Shown: piece after piece, positions 1 through 10,400 of the stretch
How the letters are laid out: the number at the start of each line of letters is the position of its first letter
Position numbering within the stretch: the stretch's first letter is position 1
Source: Promethearchaeota archaeon
GTDB lineage: Archaea; Asgardarchaeota; Lokiarchaeia; Sigyniarchaeales; SOKP01
Direction of reading: 5' to 3'
NCBI GenBank assembly: GCA_016839705.1
Contig: JAEOTR010000046.1
Coordinates: forward strand, 1 to 64,000
DNA length: 64,000 nt
The notes under the pieces: model-generated
What the model was told of the DNA's origin: nothing
What the model saw: the letters and a program-made list of their open reading frames with translations, nothing else
The model's database searches: none
Made by a program: the position numbers and the translations under genes

Positions 1-194
1 CTCTTTTAGAATGGTTGCTTCTCTTTTCGATACTTCTACATGTCGTTCCCTTAAATTATTTATCAGTGGTAATATGACTTTTCTTTAATCGCCCCCAATT
101 TTTTAATTTTCTATTTTTCAAATTTTTTTCTTTAAATACATCTCATAATAGTAATCGAGAAACAGTAAAATTTTTAAGAAAAAGTGAAAAGATA

Positions 195-1343
195 ATGAAA
201 CAAGTACTTTATACCTTAAAAATTAAGGAATCAGTTGAAGTAGAGGAGATTAAATTTGCATTAGATAAACTTTTATATGTTCCTGATTTTCAGTTGAAGG
301 AAAAAATAATCACAGAATTATGTACCTACCTTGCTTCAAAATTCTCCGATCCTGATTATAAACTTAAGGTTTTTATCGCTTACGCAGGGCTAGAAGTGTG
401 TGGATTTGTTATAACTCAAATTCATCCGACATATACAAGTTATAGTCGTAAGTGTGGGACATTTGGATGGTTAAATGCTGAAGATTTTGTAATATGCCAG
501 GAACTTATACGCAATTGTGAACGGTTTGTTAAAAAAAATAAAATTAGAAAATTGAGAGGAAATATCAATTTTCCGAAACATTTAGGAGGAATAGGGTTTC
601 AAACTATGGGATTTGAAGCCCCGATGATGTGTGGGATCGCTTTCAATGACCCCAAATCAAAAATAAGACAGTTTCTTGAGAGATTGGGGTATAATAACAA
701 TGCTGAATATTCATGCGTTCATGTTACTGATTCTTCGTGGGAAAAAGGTCAAAAAAAGCTAGATGAGAATATAAGACTCACCTATTTATCAATTGAACAA
801 ATGTTTGAAAGAAAAGAAGAGATCCTTGATATTATACGTGGATCCTTTCAGGTTTTATTACCCGACTCTTCTGGTGGTGATACTGGTTTTAATGAGATAC
901 TTGAATTCTACAAACAAATTCCTGATTCGTTTTATAAACTCCCTGACGACTTTGATCCATATCAATTTTCAAAGAGAAAAGAATATCGAGAGGCTTGGGA
1001 TAGTTGTGACCTAGAGAAAGTAGTTACTTGGGCTCCGTTCGCATTCGATAAGAACACTGATTTAATGGTTGGAGTTATATTTAGTATACCCAACTTGTAT
1101 CAATTGTGGTTAAATGAGCCTTTAACTCACACTAATGTTGATACTGCTATGGTTCATAAAAATTATGCAAGGAAGGGGATTTTTTCTAATCTAAACAATA
1201 TTGGTCAAATTACCTTAAGTTTCAATGGCATAAACTATGTGGAAGGAACAACGATATGGTCTAACAACGAAAAAGCCGTCGCTGCTATATTTCCCCATTC
1301 GAAACATCGTAGAAAACATGTAGTTTATCAAAAAAGAATATAG
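195..1343 (+). CDS. GNAT-like N-acetyltransferase superfamily protein (YghO-like, possibly tandem GNAT)
   Basis: 382-aa ORF; 'KLRGNINFPKHLGGIGFQTMGFEAPMM' resembles the RGPxNFS...GF..PP segment of YghO-like GNAT proteins. Confidence 0.6.
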   Translation: MKQVLYTLKIKESVEVEEIKFALDKLLYVPDFQLKEKIITELCTYLASKFSDPDYKLKVFIAYAGLEVCGFVITQIHPTYTSYSRKCGTFGWLNAEDFVICQELIRNCERFVKKNKIRKLRGNINFPKHLGGIGFQTMGFEAPMMCGIAFNDPKSKIRQFLERLGYNNNAEYSCVHVTDSSWEKGQKKLDENIRLTYLSIEQMFERKEEILDIIRGSFQVLLPDSSGGDTGFNEILEFYKQIPDSFYKLPDDFDPYQFSKRKEYREAWDSCDLEKVVTWAPFAFDKNTDLMVGVIFSIPNLYQLWLNEPLTHTNVDTAMVHKNYARKGIFSNLNNIGQITLSFNGINYVEGTTIWSNNEKAVAAIFPHSKHRRKHVVYQKRI

Positions 1344-1398
1344 AAAATATCTGATTAAATTTTTCCTTTAAATATAAATAAAATAAGAGAAGCCCATT

Positions 1399-2604
1399 AT
1401 GACAGAAAGTTTAGTTAAAGAAGTATTTGCAAAGAAAGGACATGATATTTGTCAGAAATGTATTCTTATGGATGGTCCCTTTGGAGTAAGTATTAATACA
1501 AACGGACTCTGCAATTTTTGCGAGGACCCTACATTTGAGACTCCAACCTGGAAAAAAACAATAATTAGCAACTCTTTAAGAATAGAAAAACGAGAAGAAT
1601 GGAGGAATCTTGTTAAATACTGGAAAAAAGAATTTGGGACAGAAAGACATTGTTGTGTACTTGGTTTTTCAGGTGGGAAAGACTCAACCGCGCTTTTAGA
1701 CACATTTGTGAACGAATACCACCTTAAACCATTTTTAGTTACAGTAAATGTAGGTTTCATGACCAATGTAGCAAAGAATAACATCAAACAGGCTTTAAGT
1801 AAAATGGGTCTTGAAGACGATCATATTTTTATTGAGGATTCTTTTCAAACATTCACTAAGCTGTATAAATACTTTTTATCAGAATTTAAACCTAAATCTG
1901 ATGAAAAGTGCGTTTCTTTATCAATTTGCCATACATGTACTGATTTAATTCATACTGCACTTGTTAAAGAAGCGATGAAAAGAGATCTTAATTACGTTGT
2001 TGTAGGGTTTTCTCCTGATCAAATTGCTAGATATTTCTATGAAACGTTTCCTAAAGACACTTTAGAAGATGGTCTTCCTCATCCCAAAGCACATATTGAC
2101 AATCTCGATGAAGATGATCTTAGATGGTATCTTAGTTCAGATACTCCTTTGGAAAAAATTCCTAGAGTGCTTTATCCTTACCATGTGATCGATTACGACC
2201 AAAGTGAAATTATACAGAGGATTGAGTCAAAAGCTTTAATAGAGATTGGGAAAGGAGATCCTGTCTTAACGAATTGTCATGTAGTTATGACAGGCATGAT
2301 GTATGACTTATATCGGTTTGGAGGGGTCTCTTATTCATTTCAATATGCAGAATTAGTACGTCAACATGAGGACCCAGAGAACTGGAAGCAAGAAAGGAAG
2401 AGTTGGTTGAGAACAATGGTAAGAGTTGCCAAGGGGCTTTTAAATGGACAACTCTCGAAAGAAGGGATTAATATGGTACTTGATAGAATTGGCAAATCAC
2501 GACAAGAATTGATATCAAGTATCCAGCAGCAAGTAGATCAAGACCCAAATAAGGAGCAAATCCTGAGGAATATAGGATTGCTTAGGAAAGGAAGATTAAA
2601 ATAA
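1399..2604 (+). CDS. N-type ATP pyrophosphatase (adenine nucleotide alpha-hydrolase / amidotransferase-like) with N-terminal Cys motifs
   Basis: SGGKDS PP-loop ('GFSGGKDSTALLD'); N-terminal CxxC...CxxC ('CQKCIL...CNFC'); 55 bp after the GNAT gene, same strand. Confidence 0.75.
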   Translation: MTESLVKEVFAKKGHDICQKCILMDGPFGVSINTNGLCNFCEDPTFETPTWKKTIISNSLRIEKREEWRNLVKYWKKEFGTERHCCVLGFSGGKDSTALLDTFVNEYHLKPFLVTVNVGFMTNVAKNNIKQALSKMGLEDDHIFIEDSFQTFTKLYKYFLSEFKPKSDEKCVSLSICHTCTDLIHTALVKEAMKRDLNYVVVGFSPDQIARYFYETFPKDTLEDGLPHPKAHIDNLDEDDLRWYLSSDTPLEKIPRVLYPYHVIDYDQSEIIQRIESKALIEIGKGDPVLTNCHVVMTGMMYDLYRFGGVSYSFQYAELVRQHEDPENWKQERKSWLRTMVRVAKGLLNGQLSKEGINMVLDRIGKSRQELISSIQQQVDQDPNKEQILRNIGLLRKGRLK

Positions 2605-2835
2605 GCTATAATTTTTCAATCTAATTTTTATTTTTTTTAATGGGTTTTGCATTATTAAGAATAATAAATTGTTCTACTGCGTATCGAAAAAAGGTTAAGA
2701 TATCATGCTAAAGATTATAAAATGAGATCCAAGAGAGGAAATTTAAGTTGAATAAAGTAATCAACCCTTTTCTTTAGTTTTAAAAACTTAAAAATTAGTT
2801 TGATTTAAATCTCTAAATAGAAATTACTAGACATT

Positions 2836-3657
2836 ATGGCAATTTCAAAAAAATCAACCTATAAAATAGTCTTATTAACGGGTATTTGCATAGGAATCAT
2901 TGGAGTTTTACTATTGTTTCTGTTAAATTTAACATTAATAATTAATGCTTTGAGAAATGTTGAAGGTCTATATCAGGTAACTCTTATTATCTTAATTCGA
3001 ATAGTCATATTATCGATAACAACATTCTATTTGTTAAAAAAATGGTTTAAACAAGAAGCGCAATATTTATCAGACATTCCATTCTTACTCAGCCTGTTTT
3101 TCCTCATTTTAACCTTTGGAAAAGCTATAGACCTATTTTGGGATATGACTTTTAATGTATTCAATGAGGATATAGTTCTACTATTGCTAAAAATACGGTT
3201 TATAACGATAGTTCTAGAAGTTGCTCCTTTGATATACTTGGGTTTAGAAATACTCTTTTTTAGATTAGAAGATAGATTCCAAAAATTAAAAAATAAAACA
3301 TTTGTAGATAAACTCAGATTCAGAATTATCCTCCTAATTGTACTCATCGAATTAATTGTCATTATTGTTATTCCAGAATATAGCTTATTAGGAACGTTAT
3401 TACCTGTCATCGTTATTCCATCATTATTAGGAATAGTATATATATTCTTTTTAGCCTATCGTTTGAATCGTCTCACAGTTGTTAAACCAAAAATTTTAAC
3501 TATTGGATTCTTTTTATATTTGATTTCCAACATTCTTAGACCTGTGATTCAAAATATTCTTGGTGAGAATGCAACTTATATCTCAATAGCTGAGCTTATA
3601 GACATTTTCGTATTTCTTGTAATATTTTTAGGACTATACAAAAAAACTAGTGGGTGA
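2836..3657 (+). CDS. Multi-pass membrane protein of unknown function
   Basis: 273 aa with about 7 hydrophobic segments; no recognised motif. Confidence 0.6.
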   Translation: MAISKKSTYKIVLLTGICIGIIGVLLLFLLNLTLIINALRNVEGLYQVTLIILIRIVILSITTFYLLKKWFKQEAQYLSDIPFLLSLFFLILTFGKAIDLFWDMTFNVFNEDIVLLLLKIRFITIVLEVAPLIYLGLEILFFRLEDRFQKLKNKTFVDKLRFRIILLIVLIELIVIIVIPEYSLLGTLLPVIVIPSLLGIVYIFFLAYRLNRLTVVKPKILTIGFFLYLISNILRPVIQNILGENATYISIAELIDIFVFLVIFLGLYKKTSG

Positions 3658-3761
3658 AGATCCTCTCTTATTTAGAGTGTTTAGAAAAACTCTTTAAATT
3701 CCTAAAAGAATTTACATTTTATTTTTTAACCCTAATATTAAAAAAGAAATAGAAAAAGTAG

Positions 3762-4226
3762 TTAATTAATTCGAGGTTCATTTGATACCGTCTTAATAGG
3801 TCTTAAAACCACACAAACCCTTTCAACACTTTTCACATCTGCACGAGCACGAAAAGATTCTATTAAAGCATCTAATTCGACTATTTCTGGAACGTTAACT
3901 TTAACTAAAACTCCGCATTCTCCAGCGAGGAAATAAACCTCTTCACATTGAGGAAGAATCTGTGCTTCTCGTAATAATTCTTTTGTTTCTGCTTGAGTCT
4001 TAGGAATAAGAGTGAGGAATGCGATAATACATCTTTCATCTTCGCGGCATATTCTTATGGTAAATTTCTCTATGACTCCTTCTTCTTGAAGTTTGATTAC
4101 ACGTTTTCTCACAGTTGATTCAGATAATTGTACAATTGGATCTTCTGCTATTTCATGATATGGTCTTCTTGAATCTTCTAGAAGCATTTCAAGAATTCTT
4201 TTATCTTTCTCATCAAGATTTTTCAT
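3762..4226 (-). CDS. Lrp/AsnC family transcriptional regulator
   Basis: N-terminal HTH ('LDEKDKRILEMLLEDSRRPYHEIAED...SESTVRKRVIKLQEEGVIEKFTI') plus AsnC ligand-binding domain. Confidence 0.85.
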   Translation of the reverse strand: MKNLDEKDKRILEMLLEDSRRPYHEIAEDPIVQLSESTVRKRVIKLQEEGVIEKFTIRICREDERCIIAFLTLIPKTQAETKELLREAQILPQCEEVYFLAGECGVLVKVNVPEIVELDALIESFRARADVKSVERVCVVLRPIKTVSNEPRIN

Positions 4227-4296
4227 ACTTCTCCCTCATTTTCATTGGTTAAAAAAATTTATAATTTATATATAAAAAAATTATATTTTCTATTAT

Positions 4297-5256
4297 TTAT
4301 TTCACATATTCAGGGTAATCTCCAAGTAATGGAGCAAATAATCTCTCATATTCAACGGCCATACAGTGAATTCCTGCAGCTTTAGTTGTTTTCTTTATTT
4401 CATCGATGAATGGTTTGAAGAATTCGATGTTGATCTTATCAAGTGCGGCATACTTTCCCTGTTTGTTTCCCTTATTATCTTTCTCTGCTTTCTTCAATGC
4501 TTTAAGAAGATCCTTTGGAACCGACACACCAGGAATATAATTATCAAAATACCATGCTATACCGTGAGATTTTAAAGGAAAAACACCTAAAAGCACCGGA
4601 ACAGGATAGCGTTCAAGTTCTTTGAGAAAATTCTTTGCGATATCAATATCAAACGCGGTTTGAGTTTGAATGAAATCCACGCCTAGGTCTACTTTTCGAC
4701 CAACTTTCAAGATTTCAGGTTCAAGGTAAGGTTCAAGAGCATTTGGGTTAGCTACGCAACCATAGTTCATTTCAATCTTACCACCAGAGATTTGTTCTCC
4801 CTCATAGTCCGTTCCTTCGTCAATCATCTTTTTAAGTAGTTCACAGAATTGAGTACTATCAATATCATAAGAGGGGCGAGCTCTTTTGTTATCCCCTAGG
4901 GCCGTGTGATCACCTGTAAGTACCAAGATATTTTTCAACCCTAGCATTGCTCCACCAAGAACATCCCCAAAGAGTGCGACACGATTACGGTCCCGTACAG
5001 CTACTTGCCAAACCGCTTCAATTTCTGCTTCTTTTTGAACAAAATAGCTAGGTACCATGGAACACATATAAGCATCACCTTGAGGGCCATCAGTAACATT
5101 CGCCGCCACAATTCTCTTGGTTTTTTTCATTTCTTTAGCAGAATGAATGATTTCTTCAAGGTTTAGGATTTTCTTTGGTTCAAGCTCACCAGTAAAAACA
5201 AAATGTCCCTCTTCAATTGCTTTACATAAGTTACTATATGCGGGTCTTTTTGCCAT
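4297..5256 (-). CDS. metF: Methylenetetrahydrofolate reductase (MetF)
   Basis: MetF-like TIM barrel motifs ('FTGELEPKK', 'ANVTDGPQGDAYMCS', 'ILVLTGDHTALGD', 'DFIQTQTAFDI'). Confidence 0.88.
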   Translation of the reverse strand: MAKRPAYSNLCKAIEEGHFVFTGELEPKKILNLEEIIHSAKEMKKTKRIVAANVTDGPQGDAYMCSMVPSYFVQKEAEIEAVWQVAVRDRNRVALFGDVLGGAMLGLKNILVLTGDHTALGDNKRARPSYDIDSTQFCELLKKMIDEGTDYEGEQISGGKIEMNYGCVANPNALEPYLEPEILKVGRKVDLGVDFIQTQTAFDIDIAKNFLKELERYPVPVLLGVFPLKSHGIAWYFDNYIPGVSVPKDLLKALKKAEKDNKGNKQGKYAALDKINIEFFKPFIDEIKKTTKAAGIHCMAVEYERLFAPLLGDYPEYVK

Positions 5257-5257
5257 T

Positions 5258-5956
5258 TTACTTCTTCCCCCCCTCCTTTTCTTCTTTTATATTAGTATAG
5301 TCTTTATTGATTTGTAAGTATGCAGGGCTTGTAGATGACCTATAATCTCTTGCAGGTCTATATATTTTAAAGAGATCTAATCTGCCAAATTCTTTTAATC
5401 TCATATAAATATCAATCCACGCACAAGGATGGACATATCCTCCGACTTCACACTTTCCATCAACTGTACCTCCGCATGGTCCATTGTTTAAATGTTTAGC
5501 ACATCCCGCAATTGGACATACACCTCCAGTTACACCTAAAAGGCAGTTTCCGCAAGTCTCACAGTATTGAATAAAATCATTTTCACCACTATTTTGGACT
5601 CCACCGAACATGCTATTTTGTGCAGGGAAAGTCAGAATTTTATCCATGACTTTATTCATCATGACAACTCCAAGTCCACACGCTAAAGATACGATAGCAT
5701 CATAATCTTCTACTACAGGTCTTACTGTAGTAGCAACGATCCTATCATCACATTGCCTTAATATAGTCATAGCTTTCCATTTTAGTTCCTTACCTTCTGT
5801 TCTAGCTTTTAGCTCTAAAAGTTGGCCTAGAACTTTAGCTTCATTTACACTACGTGGTGGTTGACAACAACCATCGCATCCAGCTATGAGGATTTTATCG
5901 TATTTTTTCACCATAGCCCATATTTCGCTTATATCTTTTTGTTGTGTAATTATCAT
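5258..5956 (-). CDS. metV: MetV-like methylenetetrahydrofolate reductase C-terminal / zinc-cluster subunit
   Basis: Cys motifs 'GCDGCCQPPRS' and 'CETCGNCLLGVTGGVCPIAGCAKHLNNGPCGG'; directly upstream of metF. Confidence 0.85.
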   Translation of the reverse strand: MIITQQKDISEIWAMVKKYDKILIAGCDGCCQPPRSVNEAKVLGQLLELKARTEGKELKWKAMTILRQCDDRIVATTVRPVVEDYDAIVSLACGLGVVMMNKVMDKILTFPAQNSMFGGVQNSGENDFIQYCETCGNCLLGVTGGVCPIAGCAKHLNNGPCGGTVDGKCEVGGYVHPCAWIDIYMRLKEFGRLDLFKIYRPARDYRSSTSPAYLQINKDYTNIKEEKEGGKK

Positions 5957-6045
5957 ATTACATAACTCCTTTTTCTCTTATTTTTGTTATTTTTTTTTGG
6001 TTTCATTTTTTATTAGCATTATTAGTGATTAAAAAAACATACCTC

Positions 6046-6936
6046 TTAGGTCGTTAATTTTTTAATTAAATTATTCGGTCTTACACTTCTATTCATTAAG
6101 CTGAGATCTTGAAGATCTACACCTAAAGCAATTGCCATAATTTCTGGTAAATAGAGAACGGGAATATCCAAGTCTTTTTCTGTCTTTCGAGAAATCAATT
6201 TTTCCTTTCTATCATACTGAGTTACACACGCAGGACACACAGCAATCAAAGCATCAACTTCTTCTTCAAGTTCACATAATTCTGTCATCTTATCTTCAAC
6301 TAACTTTTCTCCTATTTCTTCTTGTAATCGAGCGCAGAACCCGCAGCATTCTAATTTATTTGCGAATTCTATAGTTTTAGCACCTAGTGCCTTAAGAATT
6401 ATATCTATTTTTTCGGGTTTCTCTGGGTGATCAAAATTCATAATTTTACTAGGCCTTATGAGATGACAACCGTAATGAACAGCGAGAGTTAAGTTGTCGA
6501 GTGGTTTTACTGTTAGACTTTTTAATTTTTCTAGCCACTCTGGCTGACTAAACAATTCAACAAAATGATAAACTTTAGTTTTTCCCGTATACTTGTAATT
6601 GATTTTCTTGAGAATTCTATCAATTTTTTCTAGGTATTTCTTATCTTCCTCTAATAAGACACTTACTGTTTTTAATGTTTCATAACACCCTGAGCAGATC
6701 GTGAGTATATTCAACCCCATTTTTTCTGCTATTGCTAAGTTTCTTGCTCCTAAAGTAACCCATGTATCGATATTTAATGATTGTAAAGAAACTGGTTCAG
6801 GGCAACAGCTCACACCTACCATTTCTTTCAATTTAACATCTAAAATACTCGCAACATCTCTAAAAGCTTTCTCTAAATGTGGCATTTTTAGGGGTATTGT
6901 ACATCCTAAATATAGTGCAAGTTCTTCCATTTTCAC
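6046..6936 (-). CDS. hdrB: CoB-CoM heterodisulfide reductase subunit B-like (HdrB)
   Basis: Two CCG-type cysteine-rich motifs ('CSGCYETL...HYGCHLIRP...LECCGFC...CPACVTQYD'). Confidence 0.9.
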   Translation of the reverse strand: MKMEELALYLGCTIPLKMPHLEKAFRDVASILDVKLKEMVGVSCCPEPVSLQSLNIDTWVTLGARNLAIAEKMGLNILTICSGCYETLKTVSVLLEEDKKYLEKIDRILKKINYKYTGKTKVYHFVELFSQPEWLEKLKSLTVKPLDNLTLAVHYGCHLIRPSKIMNFDHPEKPEKIDIILKALGAKTIEFANKLECCGFCARLQEEIGEKLVEDKMTELCELEEEVDALIAVCPACVTQYDRKEKLISRKTEKDLDIPVLYLPEIMAIALGVDLQDLSLMNRSVRPNNLIKKLTT

Positions 6937-7463
6937 TTATCCTCCTTTTCTTTTGCGAGATCTCCTAATCCCGTCTCTTCTATTATAAATCTAATTTCAT
7001 CCAAATTAGGACCAATAAATTCTGGTAATCCCATTCTATTTCTCCTCCTATCTATATTATCTTTTAATCCACCTGTAAATGGTATCACAAATCCATTGTT
7101 ATAGATCGTAACCACCGTCCCTGAATATTCTTTAGGAATTCTACCTTCTTTGACTGACATATTTCGAAGAAGAGCAAGAATGAATGAATAATCCACATTT
7201 TTAGGGCATCTTTCAGTACATCTATGACATAGAGAACAGGTCCAAATGGCTTGACTTGAAAGAACTTCTTCTTTTAAGCCTAAGAGACAAGAAGCAACGA
7301 CTCTATGAGGTTGCATATCAACATATTCCGTTACCGTACAACCTGAGCTACATACTCCGCACTGAATACAGTTTAGAAGCGATTTAGCACCTACTTTTTT
7401 ACTAATTTCATAACGAAATTGGTGATCTAAATCATTAGCATTTTTCTTAATCATTTCTACCAC
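6933..7463 (-). CDS. hdrC: Heterodisulfide reductase subunit C-like (HdrC)
   Basis: Two [4Fe-4S] motifs ('CIQCGVCSSGC', 'CSLCHRCTERCP'); 4-bp overlap with hdrB. Confidence 0.9.
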   Translation of the reverse strand: MVEMIKKNANDLDHQFRYEISKKVGAKSLLNCIQCGVCSSGCTVTEYVDMQPHRVVASCLLGLKEEVLSSQAIWTCSLCHRCTERCPKNVDYSFILALLRNMSVKEGRIPKEYSGTVVTIYNNGFVIPFTGGLKDNIDRRRNRMGLPEFIGPNLDEIRFIIEETGLGDLAKEKEDK

Positions 7464-7465
7464 TT

Positions 7466-10400
7466 TTACGCACCCTCCTTCGCTTTTTGTTTTTTTTCAA
7501 TTTTATCACCTGTTTTAGAAAGCGGTCCTAACTCTTTAACTAGATTTACGAATTCAGTGACAACTTGAGAAAATCGCTTTCCTTCAGATGCACTAACCCA
7601 CTCAAGGCGATATCTATCAGAGTTAATACCTACACTTTCAAGTATATCTTTTAGTTCATTATAACGTTGCAGCATATCATAATTACCTTCTAAATAATGA
7701 CAATCCCCAATGTGACATCCTCCGATAAAAACACCATCAGCACCTTCCAAGAATGCTTGTAAAATAAAGCTTTTTGGTATCCTACCAGTACACATAACTC
7801 TTATTGGTCGAATGTTAGTAGGGTATTGGAAGCGACTAACCCCACAAGTATCAGCTCCGGCATAACTACACCAATTACATAGGAAAGCTACAATTCTAGG
7901 TCTCTCGTCTATATACTCCCCTTTAACAGCTTCACGTATCATAGGGTAAATTTGATTATCTGCAAAATGGCTCATCGTTATGGCTCCTGCGGGACACGCT
8001 GCTGAACAATCTCCGCATCCCTTACATAAAAGAGGATTAGACTCTGAAACCAATATATCATTATCAAAGTTAACGCCAATAGCTCCAAAATTACAAACCT
8101 CTTCACATTTTTGGCATGCTATGCATAAAGCAGGATCTACAACCGAAATGAGTGGTTCATTCTCTACTTCACCTGAAATTAACGGAATCAATGCATGAGC
8201 TGCCGCACCACGACCTTGTGAAATTGAATCTGCAATTCCTTTAGGACCATGACATGTACCTGCTAGATAAATTCCATCCGTGGCAAAATCTACTGGTCTC
8301 AATTTAACATGGGCTTCTAGGAAAAAACCATTTTGATCCCGAGCACATTTGATCATTTCCCCCAATTTTTGTGTATCATGAGGCATTAAGGGTGTAGATA
8401 AGACCACTTTATCAGCTTCGATACTAAGGTCTGTCTGAGTTAATATATCTTTAACATTTACCTTTAACTTATCATTAATAGGATCTACAGTCGGATATTC
8501 ATTAAAACGAATATAATTTACATTTTCACGTGCTTTCCAATAATATGGTTCTTCATCAGTTCCCACACGGATATCTCGATATAAAACATAAATAGTGGAA
8601 TTTGGATATGTTTCCCTTACATATAAAGCATGCCTAATTGACTCTGAACAGCAAATTAATGAGCAATAGGACACCCCATTTCCACCTTCTGGTTGTCTAG
8701 ATCCCACACAATGTATAAAAACAAGAGTTTCCCCATCTTTTAGTCCATTATTTCTCAGTTTTTCAGACAGTTCTAGTTGGGTCATAACATTGTCAATTTC
8801 ACCATAGTGATACCATCCATTAGGTTTGTATTCGTATGCCCCTGTAGCAGCGATAATCGTGCCAACGTTTAAGGTTATATTTTTCTCTTCAGTATGATTT
8901 TTGATTCCAACTTTAAAATCACCAATCGAACCTTTCACATCAACAACTTCTGAATTTAAATAAACAGTAATATTTTTCTGTTCATTAAATTCCTTTAGTT
9001 TTGCTTCTAAGAACTCTTTTGAATCTATTCTGTCAAAATTAATTTTATAAATGAGGTTTAATTGACCGCCTAATTTCTCATCTTTTTCTACTAAATGAAC
9101 TTTAAATCCCTTATTGGCGATTTCTAAAGCGGCACTCATTCCAGCAATTCCCCCACCGACAATTAAAGCTTCAGGGATAACATTACCCTTGATTTTTAAT
9201 TCGGCTTTTTGAGCGGCCACACGAGCTACTCCCATCCTGACAAGATCTTTTGCTTTATCGGTTGCTCTAGGATTGTCATTCATATGTACCCATGAATCAA
9301 GCTCTCTAATACTTACGAAATTAAATAAATATTCATTCAAACCAACCTCTCTAATAGTCTTTTGAAATAGTGGTTCATGAGTTCGCGGAGTACATGCTGC
9401 AACCACAACCCTATTTAGGTTTAATTCTTCAATTTTTTCTTTGATTATATCTTGAGTCAACTGCGAGCAACTATACTTATTCTCCATTGAAAATACTACA
9501 TTTGGAAGAGTTTTTGCATATTCTACTAATGTTGGGATGTCCATGTATCCCGCAATGTTAATTCCACATCGACAGATGAATACACCAATACGAGGATCAT
9601 CCTTTGGATTTATTATTTTAAGAGGAGGCAATTCAACTTTTTTTTCTTCATCACTTAGAGGAACAGCATAAGTCGCTGCTAAAGCTGCAGCTCCACCCGC
9701 TTTTGCTACTGAATTTGCAATATCATCAGGGGATTGACATGAACCAGTTACATAGATTCCTTCTTTGGTAGAACGTAGATCTTCTGTGGAATCCATAGTT
9801 TTGAAAAATCCTAGCTCATTTTGTTCAATGCCTAATATCTCTGCCAATTGCTTTGCATCTTTGCGAGGAATAACTGCATTTGCTAGTACAACTAAATCAA
9901 ATTCACTAACTTCAACATCACCAGTGTCAAGATTTGCGTGTTTAACATAAAGGTTATGATTTTCTGGGTTTTCACGAACATCTCCGGGAATTCCTCTGTA
10001 ATAGATAAGGCCATATTCATCTTTAGCTCTTTCAATAAATTCCTCTTGATTTTTTCCGATTACCCGACTATCATTAAAAAAGATTGTAACTTTTGTGTCT
10101 GGGGAATGCTCTCTGGTGACAACACCCTCTTTGGTCTGATACATACAACAAAATTTCGAACAGTAGGGACACAAATCCATGTTTCTAGAGCCCACACAAC
10201 TAACAAAACCTATATTATGTGCATGTTCTTTATCTGAAGGTCGTAATAATTCTCCCTCAGTGGGCCCGGATGCGCTTAATAAGCGTTCATACTGCATAGC
10301 TGTGATAACATTAGGGTATTCTCCGTAATGATAACGATCCAGAACACTTGGATCTAAGAGATCAAATCCTGTAGCACAAATGATTGAAGCAACGTTATAT

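Noticed and set aside
1-80. Possible end fragment of a minus-strand CDS (VILPLINNLRERHVEVSKREATILKE)
   Set aside because: Protein-like, but short, at the window edge and without a clear start codon; not enough to call.
9765-9950. ORFs antisense to hdrA (9765..9950, 9938..10237, 10785..10970)
   Set aside because: Overlap a strongly supported coding gene; no motif or plausible protein composition.
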